From: an uncultured Clostridia bacterium
GTDB lineage: Bacteria; Bacillota; Clostridia; TANB77; CAG-508
Direction: 5' to 3'
NCBI GenBank assembly: GCA_934154805.1
Contig: CAKPGM010000008.1
Span: 1-64,000 of the forward strand
DNA length: 64,000 nt
A model generated the notes under the pieces. That model did not search any database. It was not told the origin of the DNA and worked only from the letters and a program-made list of their open reading frames with translations. The position numbers and the translations under genes are program-made. Positions within the stretch are counted from its first letter, which is position 1. Every line of letters begins with the position of its first letter. Positions 44,801 through 53,162 of this stretch are shown one piece after another.

Positions 44801-46201
44801 TTATAGATTGTTTACAAATTCTTTAAATTTTATACCTCTTTCAATGAAATTCTTAAAAGCATCAAAACTTGCACTTGCTGGTGACATTAATACAATTTCT
44901 CCCGATTTTGCTTTTCTGTTTGCTACATATACCGCTTCTTGCAAATCTCTGCAATGTATTATTTCAACAGTTTCTTTGTCAGCTTTGCTCATTGCTAATC
45001 TTGTAGCGCTTTCTATTTTTTCTGCTGTTGGGCCAGTTAGTAATAACACTCTAACTTTCTTTGCAATAGTTTCTCCTATTTCTGTGTAGTCTAGTCCTTT
45101 ATCAGATCCACCTGCTAACAAGATTATATTTTCATCAAAAGCATTTAATCCTGCAATTGTACTAGCTGGGCTGGTTCCAATAGAGTCATTGTAATATTTT
45201 ACTCCATTTAATTCTTTTACGAATTCTAATCTATGTTCAACTCCATTGAATTCTTTTATCGCTTTTATTTGATCTTTTTCATCAACTATTGGAGCAGTTG
45301 CAGCCAATGCTGCACATATATTTTCGTAGTTATGAATTCCTCTAAGCTTAATTTCCTGTTTCTTTAATATGTTTTCAGATTTTCCATTTACATAGTGTTT
45401 TATTGTTTCATCTTTTCTGTCATACACATATCCATTTTCCAATTTTTCTAAGCTACTAAAAAATACTAAATTGCTCTTTACTTCATCAGCAAATTTTCTA
45501 GTAATTTCATTATCATAGTTTAATATAACAACTCCATCTTCATTTTGATGTAAAAAGATATTCTTTTTGGCTTGTTGATATTCTTCATATGAACTATGTA
45601 TATTTAAATGGTCTGGATACATATTTGTAACTACTGAAATATCAGGACTAACTTCCATTCCCATTAATTGAAAGCTACTTAATTCTAACACTACTATATC
45701 TTCTGGTTTCATATTCTTGATTTCAGTAAAAATTGGCTTTCCAATATTTCCACCTAAGAAACAATTTTTTCCAGATGATTTTAATATCTCATATATTATT
45801 GATGTGGTTGTTGTTTTTCCCTCTGTTCCTGTAACTCCTATTATTTTACAAGGTGCAAGTTTTAGTACCATTTCAATTTCAGATGTTATTATAGTACCTT
45901 TGTTAGCTGCAATTATCAACTCTTCCCTTGTTGGTAGAACACTTGGTGATCTGAATATAATATCAAATCCATTTAGTCTTGATAGGTTATATTCTCCTAT
46001 TTCAACTTCATATCTATATTTATTGATTTTCTCCATAATTTCATCTGATGGAGTGTTCTTATCAAATACTGTAACTTTAGCATTTTTATCGTAAAAGTAA
46101 TCTAACAATGGAAGATTGCTGACCCCCATTCCTATTATAGCAACTTTTTTAGAGTCTAAAAATTTATTAAACTCCCCTAATTTTTCATTTATATATTCCA
46201 T
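44801..46201 (-). CDS. murD: UDP-N-acetylmuramoyl-L-alanine--D-glutamate ligase
   Basis: 466 residues. Adds D-Glu to UDP-MurNAc-L-Ala in peptidoglycan synthesis. N-terminal UDP-binding domain (IIGMGVSNLPLLDYF), the ATP loop GVTGTEGKTTTTS, the Mur ligase signature VTNMYPDHLNIH and the C-terminal domain with GGSDKGLDY and SPASASFDAFKNF. Full length. SD AGGGGG. 9 nt downstream of the Cmk-like gene, in one operon. Confidence 0.96.
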   Translation of the reverse strand: MEYINEKLGEFNKFLDSKKVAIIGMGVSNLPLLDYFYDKNAKVTVFDKNTPSDEIMEKINKYRYEVEIGEYNLSRLNGFDIIFRSPSVLPTREELIIAANKGTIITSEIEMVLKLAPCKIIGVTGTEGKTTTTSIIYEILKSSGKNCFLGGNIGKPIFTEIKNMKPEDIVVLELSSFQLMGMEVSPDISVVTNMYPDHLNIHSSYEEYQQAKKNIFLHQNEDGVVILNYDNEITRKFADEVKSNLVFFSSLEKLENGYVYDRKDETIKHYVNGKSENILKKQEIKLRGIHNYENICAALAATAPIVDEKDQIKAIKEFNGVEHRLEFVKELNGVKYYNDSIGTSPASTIAGLNAFDENIILLAGGSDKGLDYTEIGETIAKKVRVLLLTGPTAEKIESATRLAMSKADKETVEIIHCRDLQEAVYVANRKAKSGEIVLMSPASASFDAFKNFIERGIKFKEFVNNL

Positions 46202-46210
46202 ATTATCCCC

Positions 46211-46891
46211 CTACATTTTAATAAAGCTTAGCACTTTTTCAGCAGATTCTTTTGCGTTTTTACACTCTGTAACATCTACTTTTATAGTGTTCTCGTAAAT
46301 TTTATAATATCCTGTTTCTTCTTGTAATTTATCTCTTTCTTCTATATGCTTTTTCAATTCTTCCTTAGAAATTTCTGTTCCTTTATATTGATTCATTTTT
46401 CTTTCCACTCTAGTTTCTATATCTGCTGTTATAAAAAAGTGATAATCTAGTTCTGGATAGATTTTCATTAAATCTCTTCCAGATACTATTACATTATATT
46501 GTTTTTTGTAGTTATCTATTAATGTTTTTGCAAATGAATATAGCTTCGTGTTATCAGCTTCTTTTGCTATTTTTGATACTGACATTGATGTTTTGTCTGA
46601 TTGAAGTTTTTCTTCGTTTATTTCCACTCCATCAACAAGAACCACACTCTCGTTATTTTCTATTTTAATGCTAACCTTTAGCATTTCCATAACTTTTCTT
46701 ATATCAATATTATGCGATTCTTTTATTTGATTAGGATTCATTCCTGAGTTCATTAGTGCAAAAACTATTCCTCTATACAAATTTCCTCCGTGTAATATTA
46801 TGCTATTGGGAACCATTTTTAATAGTTCTCTACATAGAGAAGTTTTTCCCGAGCCTACTAAACCTTCAACTCCAATTACTATATTATTCAT
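46211..46891 (-). CDS. Cytidylate-kinase-like P-loop kinase
   Basis: 226 residues. Walker A GVEGLVGSGKTSL, NMP-site segment LYRGIVFALMNSG (the LYR of Cmk-type enzymes), the acidic loop DGVEINEEKLQSDKTSMSVSKIA and SGRDLM resembling the Cmk SGRDIG motif, then a LID-like RKMNQYKG. This fits the (d)CMP kinase family but diverges from canonical Cmk, so the substrate could differ. First gene of the operon with murD. SD GGAG. Confidence 0.78.
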   Translation of the reverse strand: MNNIVIGVEGLVGSGKTSLCRELLKMVPNSIILHGGNLYRGIVFALMNSGMNPNQIKESHNIDIRKVMEMLKVSIKIENNESVVLVDGVEINEEKLQSDKTSMSVSKIAKEADNTKLYSFAKTLIDNYKKQYNVIVSGRDLMKIYPELDYHFFITADIETRVERKMNQYKGTEISKEELKKHIEERDKLQEETGYYKIYENTIKVDVTECKNAKESAEKVLSFIKM

Positions 46892-46922
46892 TTCATCATC
46901 TCCATTTTTTATTTGCTACTTT

Positions 46923-46952
46923 ATTATATTGCATTTAGGTCATATCTGTCAA
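46923..46952 (-). promoter_or_regulatory. Promoter of the Cmk-like-murD operon
   Basis: Minus strand TTGACA (46947-46952), 18-bp spacer, TATAAT (46923-46928). Confidence 0.65.
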
Positions 46953-46971
46953 TGCACAAAAACTAAAAAAA

Positions 46972-46990
46972 GCGCCACACTAGTGGCACC
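46972..46990 (-). terminator. Terminator after the variable FGE-like gene
   Basis: Minus strand GTGCCAC-TAGT-GTGGCGC with a T7 tail, about 55 nt past the stop. It is also the only GC-rich hairpin with a 4-nt loop downstream of the putative variable region. Confidence 0.8.
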
Positions 46991-47040
46991 TTCTTTTATC
47001 TTTATTATGTCTACTTAATAATTATTCTTAACACTGGTGC

Positions 47041-48340
47041 TCACGCTCTAGAGTCCAGTATTACTTTATTATTAAAGTGGGACGAGAACCGTACGCTGTC
47101 ATTGTCGCTGTAGTCCGGACCGTAGCCGACGCGGTAAGAAGCTGGGTAGAGAGAGCCATCGTCGCCGTAGTCACCACCCCTGCGAACTCGACCGCTGGTG
47201 AAGCTCGCCCCTTGGGTCCATTCATTGCAATTTCCAGCTAGATCATAGATATTATTTGCTTTCCAAGCTTCATTTGAACCTGTATTTTTAGGTACGGATT
47301 GTTCATAATTTCCAGTGTTAGCTGGCTCTATTGAATTAGAGTAATTTCCCCATGAGCTTGAATCTGTTATACTTTTTTTATCTCCTTTATTTGCTATAAA
47401 ATTACATGTTACATCCCATTGGCATCCCCATATCATTCTTGTTTCTACCTTATTACTTGCATTTAATTCTTTACATTTTTTATATAAATTATACCAATTT
47501 TTGCTTACTAATGTTGCTTTATCTTTTTGATCTCCCACACTTGATAGTTCATATCTTCCTATATAAAATCCTCCATATTTACTAATACTTGCTATCATTT
47601 CATCATAATCAGCAACAAATGCTTCTGCCATTTTCTCTTTACTTTCAAATCCTAATATTGTTTTATAGTATGCTCCTTTCGCATCATAGCTTGTTCCACC
47701 TCCAATTACTAGGTCTGGCTCACGGTAATATGGATCAGTTGTTGTTCCTGGTGTAGTTCTTTCTTGCCCATCTATTATTTCCGATTTTGAATATTTATTT
47801 GTTGTTACTGCTGTGTCTCCTGTCGTTCCACATAGTGTTTTTTCGTCACTTGATGTTTCATACATTGTTGCAAGTGTTGCTGAATCTACTGGTATCCACA
47901 CCCATTCGTTATTACTATCATCTTTTATCACAAGTCCGTGGTCTACTGAGTCTTGTGTTGGAGCACTACTTCCATCTCCCCAGTTTGATGTATCTGTATT
48001 TATTGGGGTATATCCTTCTGGTATTGTTGGATTATTTGAATTTCCTTCTTCTCCATTTATTGTTCCATTTGATGTTGCCTTTTCATCTACTGCTACTTTT
48101 ATCGGCTTTGTTGTTTCTCCATTTCCGTTTGCTTGTTTGTCTATCCATTCTGATACTTTATTTAAATCTGCTTGCTCATTTTCTCTTGCTTGTCCATATT
48201 CTCTTCTTGCGTCTTTACTTCTTTTTATTATTCCATTATTATCTACTATTAGGCTTATACTTACTCCTGCTAGTATCAAAAGCACTACTATTGTTACAAC
48301 CAAAGCTATTAATGTTATTCCGCTTTTTACTTTTAATCAT
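47041..48340 (-). pseudogene. Prepilin-like leader with FGE/C-type-lectin domain; N-terminal frameshift
   Basis: Uninterrupted frame 47041-48303 (420 residues) but its real beginning looks to be the ATG at 48340 (SD GGAGG). From there MIKSK is followed, after skipping one A in an A5 run (48324-48328), by KSGITLIALVVTIVVLLIL, a prepilin-like leader as in 41793-43166. Residues about 70-130 are a linker; then comes a formylglycine-generating-enzyme (SUMF1-like) domain: GFYIGRYELSS, WGCQWDVTC, NIYDLAGNCNEW, RRGGDYG. The last ~50 codons are GC-rich and show variable-region features (see findings). With the frameshift, secretion would need the TTG at 48303 or slippage, so it may be silent. Confidence 0.72.
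47077..47220 (-). other. Probable diversity-generating-retroelement variable region
   Basis: Minus-strand codons from Trp (47218-47220) to His (47077-47079). In 47101-47220 I count 75 G+C in 120 bases, against about 30 % around it. Of the 38 codons from CGA (47188-47190) to CAC, 31 end in C or T, with Asp, Tyr, Gly, Ser and other residues where family templates carry AAC (Asn). The frame retains the family skeleton RGG..., PAS.R and P. AT-rich sequence resumes abruptly after 47076. Confidence 0.65.
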
Positions 48341-48691
48341 TTTTATTCTTCCTCCTTCTTTCGTTTCTTCTAACTTTTTAATGTTTTCTTTCGCCATTTT
48401 CTTCCCCTTTCCATTTGTATATCGTTATTATAAAACAATACGTTTTATAAAGCAACTAGTATTAAAACTTTTATTAAATATATAATTTAATAAAAGAGAA
48501 TATTTCGTATAATTCTTATTGTTCTAACGTTTCTCAGCTTCCGGCTTTTTAATTTTTGTTTTTTTATATTTTTTTGGTATTGATTTTTTCCTACAGCTAT
48601 GCTATAAATAAAAGTAGTTAATTTTAATTAAATTATATATTTAATTAAAAAAATATTTAGGACAACTATATTCCTAAATATTTTCTTGTTT
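48341..48691. repeat. Leader of the variable gene with paired palindromes
   Basis: No gene. Holds two palindromes with a 7-nt spacer: CTTTTATTAAA / TTTAATAAAAG (48468-48478, 48486-48496) and TTTTAATTAAA / TTTAATTAAAA (48622-48632, 48640-48650). The gpr terminator (48650-48684) follows. Confidence 0.6.
48650..48684 (-). terminator. Terminator after gpr
   Basis: Stem AAAATATTTAGGA / TCCTAAATATTTT with a 9-nt loop; it lies directly downstream of the gpr stop. Confidence 0.75.
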
Positions 48692-49624
48692 TTATAGTGA
48701 TTTATTTATTCCCTGTGAAACTACTTTGCTCATATTTTCTATAAGTTCATCAATTTCTTTTGGAGTAACTATCATATTGTATTCAGTTGGCACTAAAGCT
48801 TCTTTTATTTCTTCATAATTATCATTTTCTTTAAGTTGATTTAATGCATCATTAGACATTGCCTTTTGTTGCAAGTTTTCTATAAATATTTTTATACAGT
48901 CGTTTGTTATAGAAGCTAAATCTACAACTGTTGGAATTCCTACCGCAATTACCGGCACATTTAATGTTTTTACACTTATTTCTTTTCTTGTGTTGTCTAC
49001 TCCTGCTCCAGGTACAATTCCAGTATCTGCAAGCTGTATACTACTACTTATTCTTTCTATGCTTCTTGTTGCAAGAGCATCTATTACTATTAGCATCTTT
49101 GGTTTTATATTGTCTACTATTCCTTTTAATATTTCTAGCGTTTCTATTCCTGTTATTCCTAATACTCCAGGTGATACTGCCGAGACTGGTCTTGTATCTG
49201 ATGGCATTAGCTCTGGCATATATTTTAGTATATGTCTTGTCACTTCTATATCCGGAACAACTTTTGGTCCAAGTGCATCAGGTGTAACAAATCTATTTCC
49301 AAGCCCTACTACTAGTATGTCTTCTGTATCTGATATATGTTTTGAAATCATCTCTCTTAGTTCTGTTGCTAATGTTTCTGATATCTGTTCTATTTTATCA
49401 TCATCAATTGATTTCATATTTTTTATATCTAATGTAATATAGTTTCCTATTGGCTTTCCGATTGCTTTCTCTCCTTCTTCATTTAGTACTTTTACTCTCG
49501 ATATTTTAATTTCGTCTTTCTCTTCGTTTTCCACTTCTATCCCATCAGCTTCTTTTTCTAGATTGTTTTGTTTTTTATAAATATCATTTCTTTCAACTGC
49601 TAAGTCTGTTCTAAAATTAAACAT
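48692..49624 (-). CDS. gpr: Germination protease GPR
   Basis: 310 residues, starting MFNFRTDLAVERNDIY. GPR is made as a zymogen in the forespore and degrades small acid-soluble proteins at germination. Family blocks: VVGLGNRFVTPDALGPKV, HILKYMPEL, AVSPGVLGITGIETLEIL, KMLIVIDALATRSIERISSSIQ (quoted in part) and PGAGVDNTRKEIS. Full length. Its presence is the best evidence that the organism can sporulate. SD CAGGAGG; the upstream region contains a forespore-type promoter. Confidence 0.95.
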   Translation of the reverse strand: MFNFRTDLAVERNDIYKKQNNLEKEADGIEVENEEKDEIKISRVKVLNEEGEKAIGKPIGNYITLDIKNMKSIDDDKIEQISETLATELREMISKHISDTEDILVVGLGNRFVTPDALGPKVVPDIEVTRHILKYMPELMPSDTRPVSAVSPGVLGITGIETLEILKGIVDNIKPKMLIVIDALATRSIERISSSIQLADTGIVPGAGVDNTRKEISVKTLNVPVIAVGIPTVVDLASITNDCIKIFIENLQQKAMSNDALNQLKENDNYEEIKEALVPTEYNMIVTPKEIDELIENMSKVVSQGINKSL

Positions 49625-49654
49625 ATTTTTCCTCCTGTAAATATAATCTCATTA

Positions 49655-49684
49655 TATTTTGCCAGGTAATTGCCAGATTTATAC
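49655..49684 (-). promoter_or_regulatory. Possible forespore (sigma-G/F type) promoter of gpr
   Basis: Minus strand GTATA (49680-49684), 18-bp spacer, CAAAATA (49655-49661), one base off the GNATR-N18-CATNNTA consensus described for sigma-G. Fits a forespore protease. Confidence 0.4.
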
Positions 49685-49756
49685 ATAAAATTTGCTTTAC
49701 ATAAAATTATATGTTATACTATATTAGATAAAAATTTTAGAAAAGGGGCAAACACC

Positions 49757-50038
49757 ATGAAGCTTGATATTCAAGGTCGGTTAACAATTCCCATCTCACT
49801 TTTTGACTACCTGAATTTTACACCATCTGATAGTATTAAAATCTCATACTATCAAGATCATATTCTAATCTTTCGAGCAAATGACATCTCCATGGAGAAT
49901 GTCGAATTTCATAGAATAACACATTTTGATGAAAGACATAGAATATTTATTGGTAAACAATTCATTAAGAGAGCAAATATAAATGATAAAGATTTGCTCA
50001 TTGGTGTTCATGGCAGAACAATTGTTATTCGTTGGTGA
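49757..50038 (+). CDS. AbrB/SpoVT-like two-repeat protein
   Basis: 93 residues from the ATG at 49757 (AAAAGGGG upstream); a longer frame from 49670 has no SD. Two swapped-hairpin-like repeats: LDIQGRLTIPISLFDYLNF and ERHRIFIGKQFIKRANINDKD, each with the R-(L/I)-x-I-P/G pattern of AbrB-type domains, as in MraZ/SpoVT-fold DNA-binding proteins. Promoter TTGCTT-N17-TATACT is likely. Divergent from gpr. Role as a regulator is inferred from the fold. Confidence 0.6.
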   Translation: MKLDIQGRLTIPISLFDYLNFTPSDSIKISYYQDHILIFRANDISMENVEFHRITHFDERHRIFIGKQFIKRANINDKDLLIGVHGRTIVIRW

Positions 50039-50052
50039 CATATCTCTAGCAA

Positions 50053-50080
50053 AAAAGAGAGCTGAATCAGCTCTCTTTTA
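50053..50080. terminator. Bidirectional terminator between the AbrB-like gene and holA
   Basis: Stem AAAAGAGAGC / GCTCTCTTTT with a 7-nt loop between the two convergent stop codons. Confidence 0.9.
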
Positions 50081-50082
50081 AT

Positions 50083-51111
50083 TTATGAACAATATTTACA
50101 AAGTAATGATTCTAATCCTATATTTATATCTATTTCTCCTCTTTTTACTTTGTAATCCAAATCTATAAATTCTTGTAATATATTTCTTAATTCACTTTCC
50201 TTAAAATATTTTGCCTGCATTGTATATTTGTTTACCAAAAAAGTTTGATTTGGTTTTAATTTTATGCTCTCTGCTATGTTTAATCTTTCTCTTAATGCAA
50301 CATTTGTAATATATAATTTTTTAAAATGATTGTATAATGTTATAAATATTTTTTGTACAGGTTCTTTATTAAATATTAGATTTCTGAGAATATCTAATGC
50401 ATCTGTAATCTTTCTTCTTCCCAGACTATCCGTCAAATCAAAAATCACACTCTCAAATTGTTTTATTGCCAATAGGTCTATAGTTTCTTTTGTAATAGTA
50501 CCATTTTGTCCTACATATTCGATTTGCTTTCGAATTTCATTTATCAAATCTTGCATTGAAGTTCCACAACTATCTATAAGATAATTTAAGGTTGCTCCAT
50601 CTACATTTACTTGATATGAGTTGCATATTGCTTTTAGCCTTTTTGCAATATCAATTGGTTTTTGTTTTTCGAAGTTGCAAACACAACCATTTTTATCTAT
50701 TATTTCGTATAAAGTATTTTTCTCGATTTCACTCTCAATAAATACTAATATTACTTCATCTTTTATTAGGTCAAAATTTTCTTTTAAGTATTCTGCTAGT
50801 TTATCAGCAAAGCTATTCTCTGTTGATGCAGATTTTCTTCCTCTTTTGCCTGTTTTTTGAAATAGTTCTGTATCTTTTGCTACTATTAGTTTTTTAGGAT
50901 ATCCAAAAGCTGGAGTTTGAATGTCTGCTATTATTTCAGATACATTATTATTGTCTATCTGTATATAGTTAATTCCATTTATTAAATCTCCAAATAGTTT
51001 TTTTATTTTCTTCACACTACTATCTAATAAAAATGTTTCATCACCATATAGCAAATACATGCAACTAAGTTTTCCAGCTTTTAAATTATTTTCTAAGCTA
51101 TTGATATCCAT
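50083..51111 (-). CDS. holA: DNA polymerase III subunit delta
   Basis: 342 residues from the ATG at 51111 (AGGAGA 6 nt upstream); a longer frame reaches 51138 and would overlap the upstream gene. Starts MDINSLENNLKAGKLSCMYLLYGDETFLLD, the delta family start with LLYGDE. Central AAA+-like domain (YIQIDNNNVSEIIADIQTP) and the C-terminal collar region (LIFNKEPVQKIFITLYNHFKKL). Loads the sliding clamp with the gamma/tau complex. 13 nt downstream of the debranching enzyme gene. Each motif is quoted in short form. Confidence 0.9.
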   Translation of the reverse strand: MDINSLENNLKAGKLSCMYLLYGDETFLLDSSVKKIKKLFGDLINGINYIQIDNNNVSEIIADIQTPAFGYPKKLIVAKDTELFQKTGKRGRKSASTENSFADKLAEYLKENFDLIKDEVILVFIESEIEKNTLYEIIDKNGCVCNFEKQKPIDIAKRLKAICNSYQVNVDGATLNYLIDSCGTSMQDLINEIRKQIEYVGQNGTITKETIDLLAIKQFESVIFDLTDSLGRRKITDALDILRNLIFNKEPVQKIFITLYNHFKKLYITNVALRERLNIAESIKLKPNQTFLVNKYTMQAKYFKESELRNILQEFIDLDYKVKRGEIDINIGLESLLCKYCS

Positions 51112-51124
51112 TAACTTTCTCCTC

Positions 51125-53140
51125 TTATTTTCTTGCAATTATTCTAAGAATTTCTGCCACACTCCAAGCTTGAGCAAATGCTCCTCTTGCTTCATATGGC
51201 TCTTTTGAGTCATATATTTCACTAATTGTTCCTATACTAGATTTAGCATACATTTCTTTTTCAAATGTCATTCTTGTATTCATTACTAGCTCTTGTATTT
51301 CTTCCTGTATTTCATCTTTTTTTATGTTTCCTTTTGCATATCTAAGTTCATTTTTTAGAGCATCGTAATATAATCCTAAAAGCCAAGGCCAGGTTATTCC
51401 TTGATGATAGCTCATATCTCTTTTATAAGGAGAGCCTTCGTATACATCAACATATTCTTTCTCTTCACTTGCTAATGTTTTTAATCCATAATTATTTAGT
51501 AACTTTTCTTTTACTGTTGACATTATTCTCTCAATCATTTTTTCGTCATCTATTATAGGGTGAGATAAGCTTATTGCGAATAATTGGTTTGGTCTTAATT
51601 TATAATCTCCCAATACATCCAATAAATATCCATGTTCTTTGTTATAGAATTTTTCAACAAATGATTTCTTTGTTTTTTCTGCCATCTCTAGATATTTTTT
51701 ACATACAGATTTTTCATTAAACATCTCTGCAAATCTTGCCATTATTTTTAGAGCATTGTACCACAAAGCATTTATTTCTACAGTCTTGCCATTCCTTGGA
51801 GTTACTACTTTATCTCCTATTTTTGCATCCATCCAAGTGATTTGTGTTTTATCAGTTCCTGCTGATATTAAATTATCTGTATCTAAATATATATTATCTC
51901 CATCAATGTCTATTCTGCTAGAATACGCTTCCATTATCTTTGTAAGAATCGGATAAAACTGCTCTACAAATTGAGTGTCATTTGTGTATTTTAAATATTT
52001 GTACACTTGTTCTATTAATAGAAGTGAACTATCTGCACTATTATATAGTGGTCTATTGTCATATCCTGAATAGCCATTTGGAACTAGTCCAAATTTTATA
52101 TCTTGTATGTTTGTCAAAAGAACCTCTTTAGCTAAATCATATCTTTTAGTTACAAGAAGTAGTCCTTCGAATGATATTAAGCTATCTCTTCCCCAGTCTA
52201 AAAACCAAGGATAACCAGCAATTATCGTATGCAAATTAAATGATGGTCTATTTACTATAAAGTTATCTGATGCCATTACTAGAGTTTTTAGAACTTCTAT
52301 ATCTGTATCATTCATTTTTCTATTTTGTAAGATGTTAGAGTCATATATTATTTCACTTATTCTTGCAACTTCTTGATTTATTACATTTACACCCTCAATT
52401 TCCTCTATGTTTTCTTCAAGAGAGCATATAAAGGTTATATCTTTTTCTTCATTTGCTGCAATATTAATATTATATACTCCTGGGACATAATGGTTTTCTT
52501 CTGCTGTAAATCCTCGTTCTTCTTCTCTTGGATAATACATATTATTAAACTCGTCATTTATGTGTTTTAAGTATTTTCCCTCTGAACAGTACATATATAT
52601 AGGATTTTCTGAGTTATCATCTAATATCACCTTAAGTTTTGTGTTAAAATGACTTTGAACAGCTTTAAAATGGTGGTTGGTATTTGTTGTATGGAAATCT
52701 CTAAAGTTTACTATAGGAGCTAGTGTAAGCTTTGTTTCAGCATTATGGTTTATTACTCTATATAAAACTACTACTGTATTTTTTCCATATTGCATACATA
52801 CGAATTTTTTAATTGTTATTCCTTCAACTCTATATGTAAATATAGGTAAATATTCTTTCTTGAAATCTGTTAAATAATTGTAGCCTTCTGATATATCTCC
52901 ATTTGCTATATTTGTATAAAGATTGTATTTATTTCCATTTGTTTCTATACTCTCATCTAATTTGGATAATATCAAAAATCTTCTGGCTGGTGGCGTTAAA
53001 GGTGCAACTAATAAGCCGTGATATTTTCTGGTATTACATCCTAAAGCACTTTGGCTAGAATATCCCCCTATCCCATTAGTTATTATCCAATCTCTCTTCA
53101 GATTTCTCTTTACATTCTCATCTATATCGCTATATTTCAT
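51125..53140 (-). CDS. Amylo-alpha-1,6-glucosidase / glycogen debranching enzyme
   Basis: 671 residues. N-terminal GDE_N_bis-type domain (WIITNGIGGYSSQSALGCN, TRKYHGLLVAPLTPP), then the (alpha/alpha)6 catalytic domain of family GH133 type: WFLDWGRDSLISFEGLLL, NGYSGYDNRPLYNSADSSLL and MSYHQGITWPWLLGLYYD (all abbreviated). Removes alpha-1,6 branches from glycogen-like glucans. Full length. Followed by holA; the pair is probably one transcript with glmR-murB further upstream. Confidence 0.92.
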   Translation of the reverse strand: MKYSDIDENVKRNLKRDWIITNGIGGYSSQSALGCNTRKYHGLLVAPLTPPARRFLILSKLDESIETNGNKYNLYTNIANGDISEGYNYLTDFKKEYLPIFTYRVEGITIKKFVCMQYGKNTVVVLYRVINHNAETKLTLAPIVNFRDFHTTNTNHHFKAVQSHFNTKLKVILDDNSENPIYMYCSEGKYLKHINDEFNNMYYPREEERGFTAEENHYVPGVYNINIAANEEKDITFICSLEENIEEIEGVNVINQEVARISEIIYDSNILQNRKMNDTDIEVLKTLVMASDNFIVNRPSFNLHTIIAGYPWFLDWGRDSLISFEGLLLVTKRYDLAKEVLLTNIQDIKFGLVPNGYSGYDNRPLYNSADSSLLLIEQVYKYLKYTNDTQFVEQFYPILTKIMEAYSSRIDIDGDNIYLDTDNLISAGTDKTQITWMDAKIGDKVVTPRNGKTVEINALWYNALKIMARFAEMFNEKSVCKKYLEMAEKTKKSFVEKFYNKEHGYLLDVLGDYKLRPNQLFAISLSHPIIDDEKMIERIMSTVKEKLLNNYGLKTLASEEKEYVDVYEGSPYKRDMSYHQGITWPWLLGLYYDALKNELRYAKGNIKKDEIQEEIQELVMNTRMTFEKEMYAKSSIGTISEIYDSKEPYEARGAFAQAWSVAEILRIIARK

Positions 53141-53162
53141 CTATCGTTTACCCCTATCTTAA

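Noticed and set aside
46972..46990. Hairpin downstream of the variable region as a retrohoming cruciform
   Set aside because: It has a 4-nt loop and GC-rich stem as such cruciforms do, but a T7 tail follows and it lies ~55 nt after the stop, so an ordinary terminator explains it; kept only as a terminator.
47787..48485. Long Leu-rich open frames on the plus strand
   Set aside because: Antisense shadow of the prepilin/FGE gene; composition follows from the Glu/Asn/Lys codons on the other strand.
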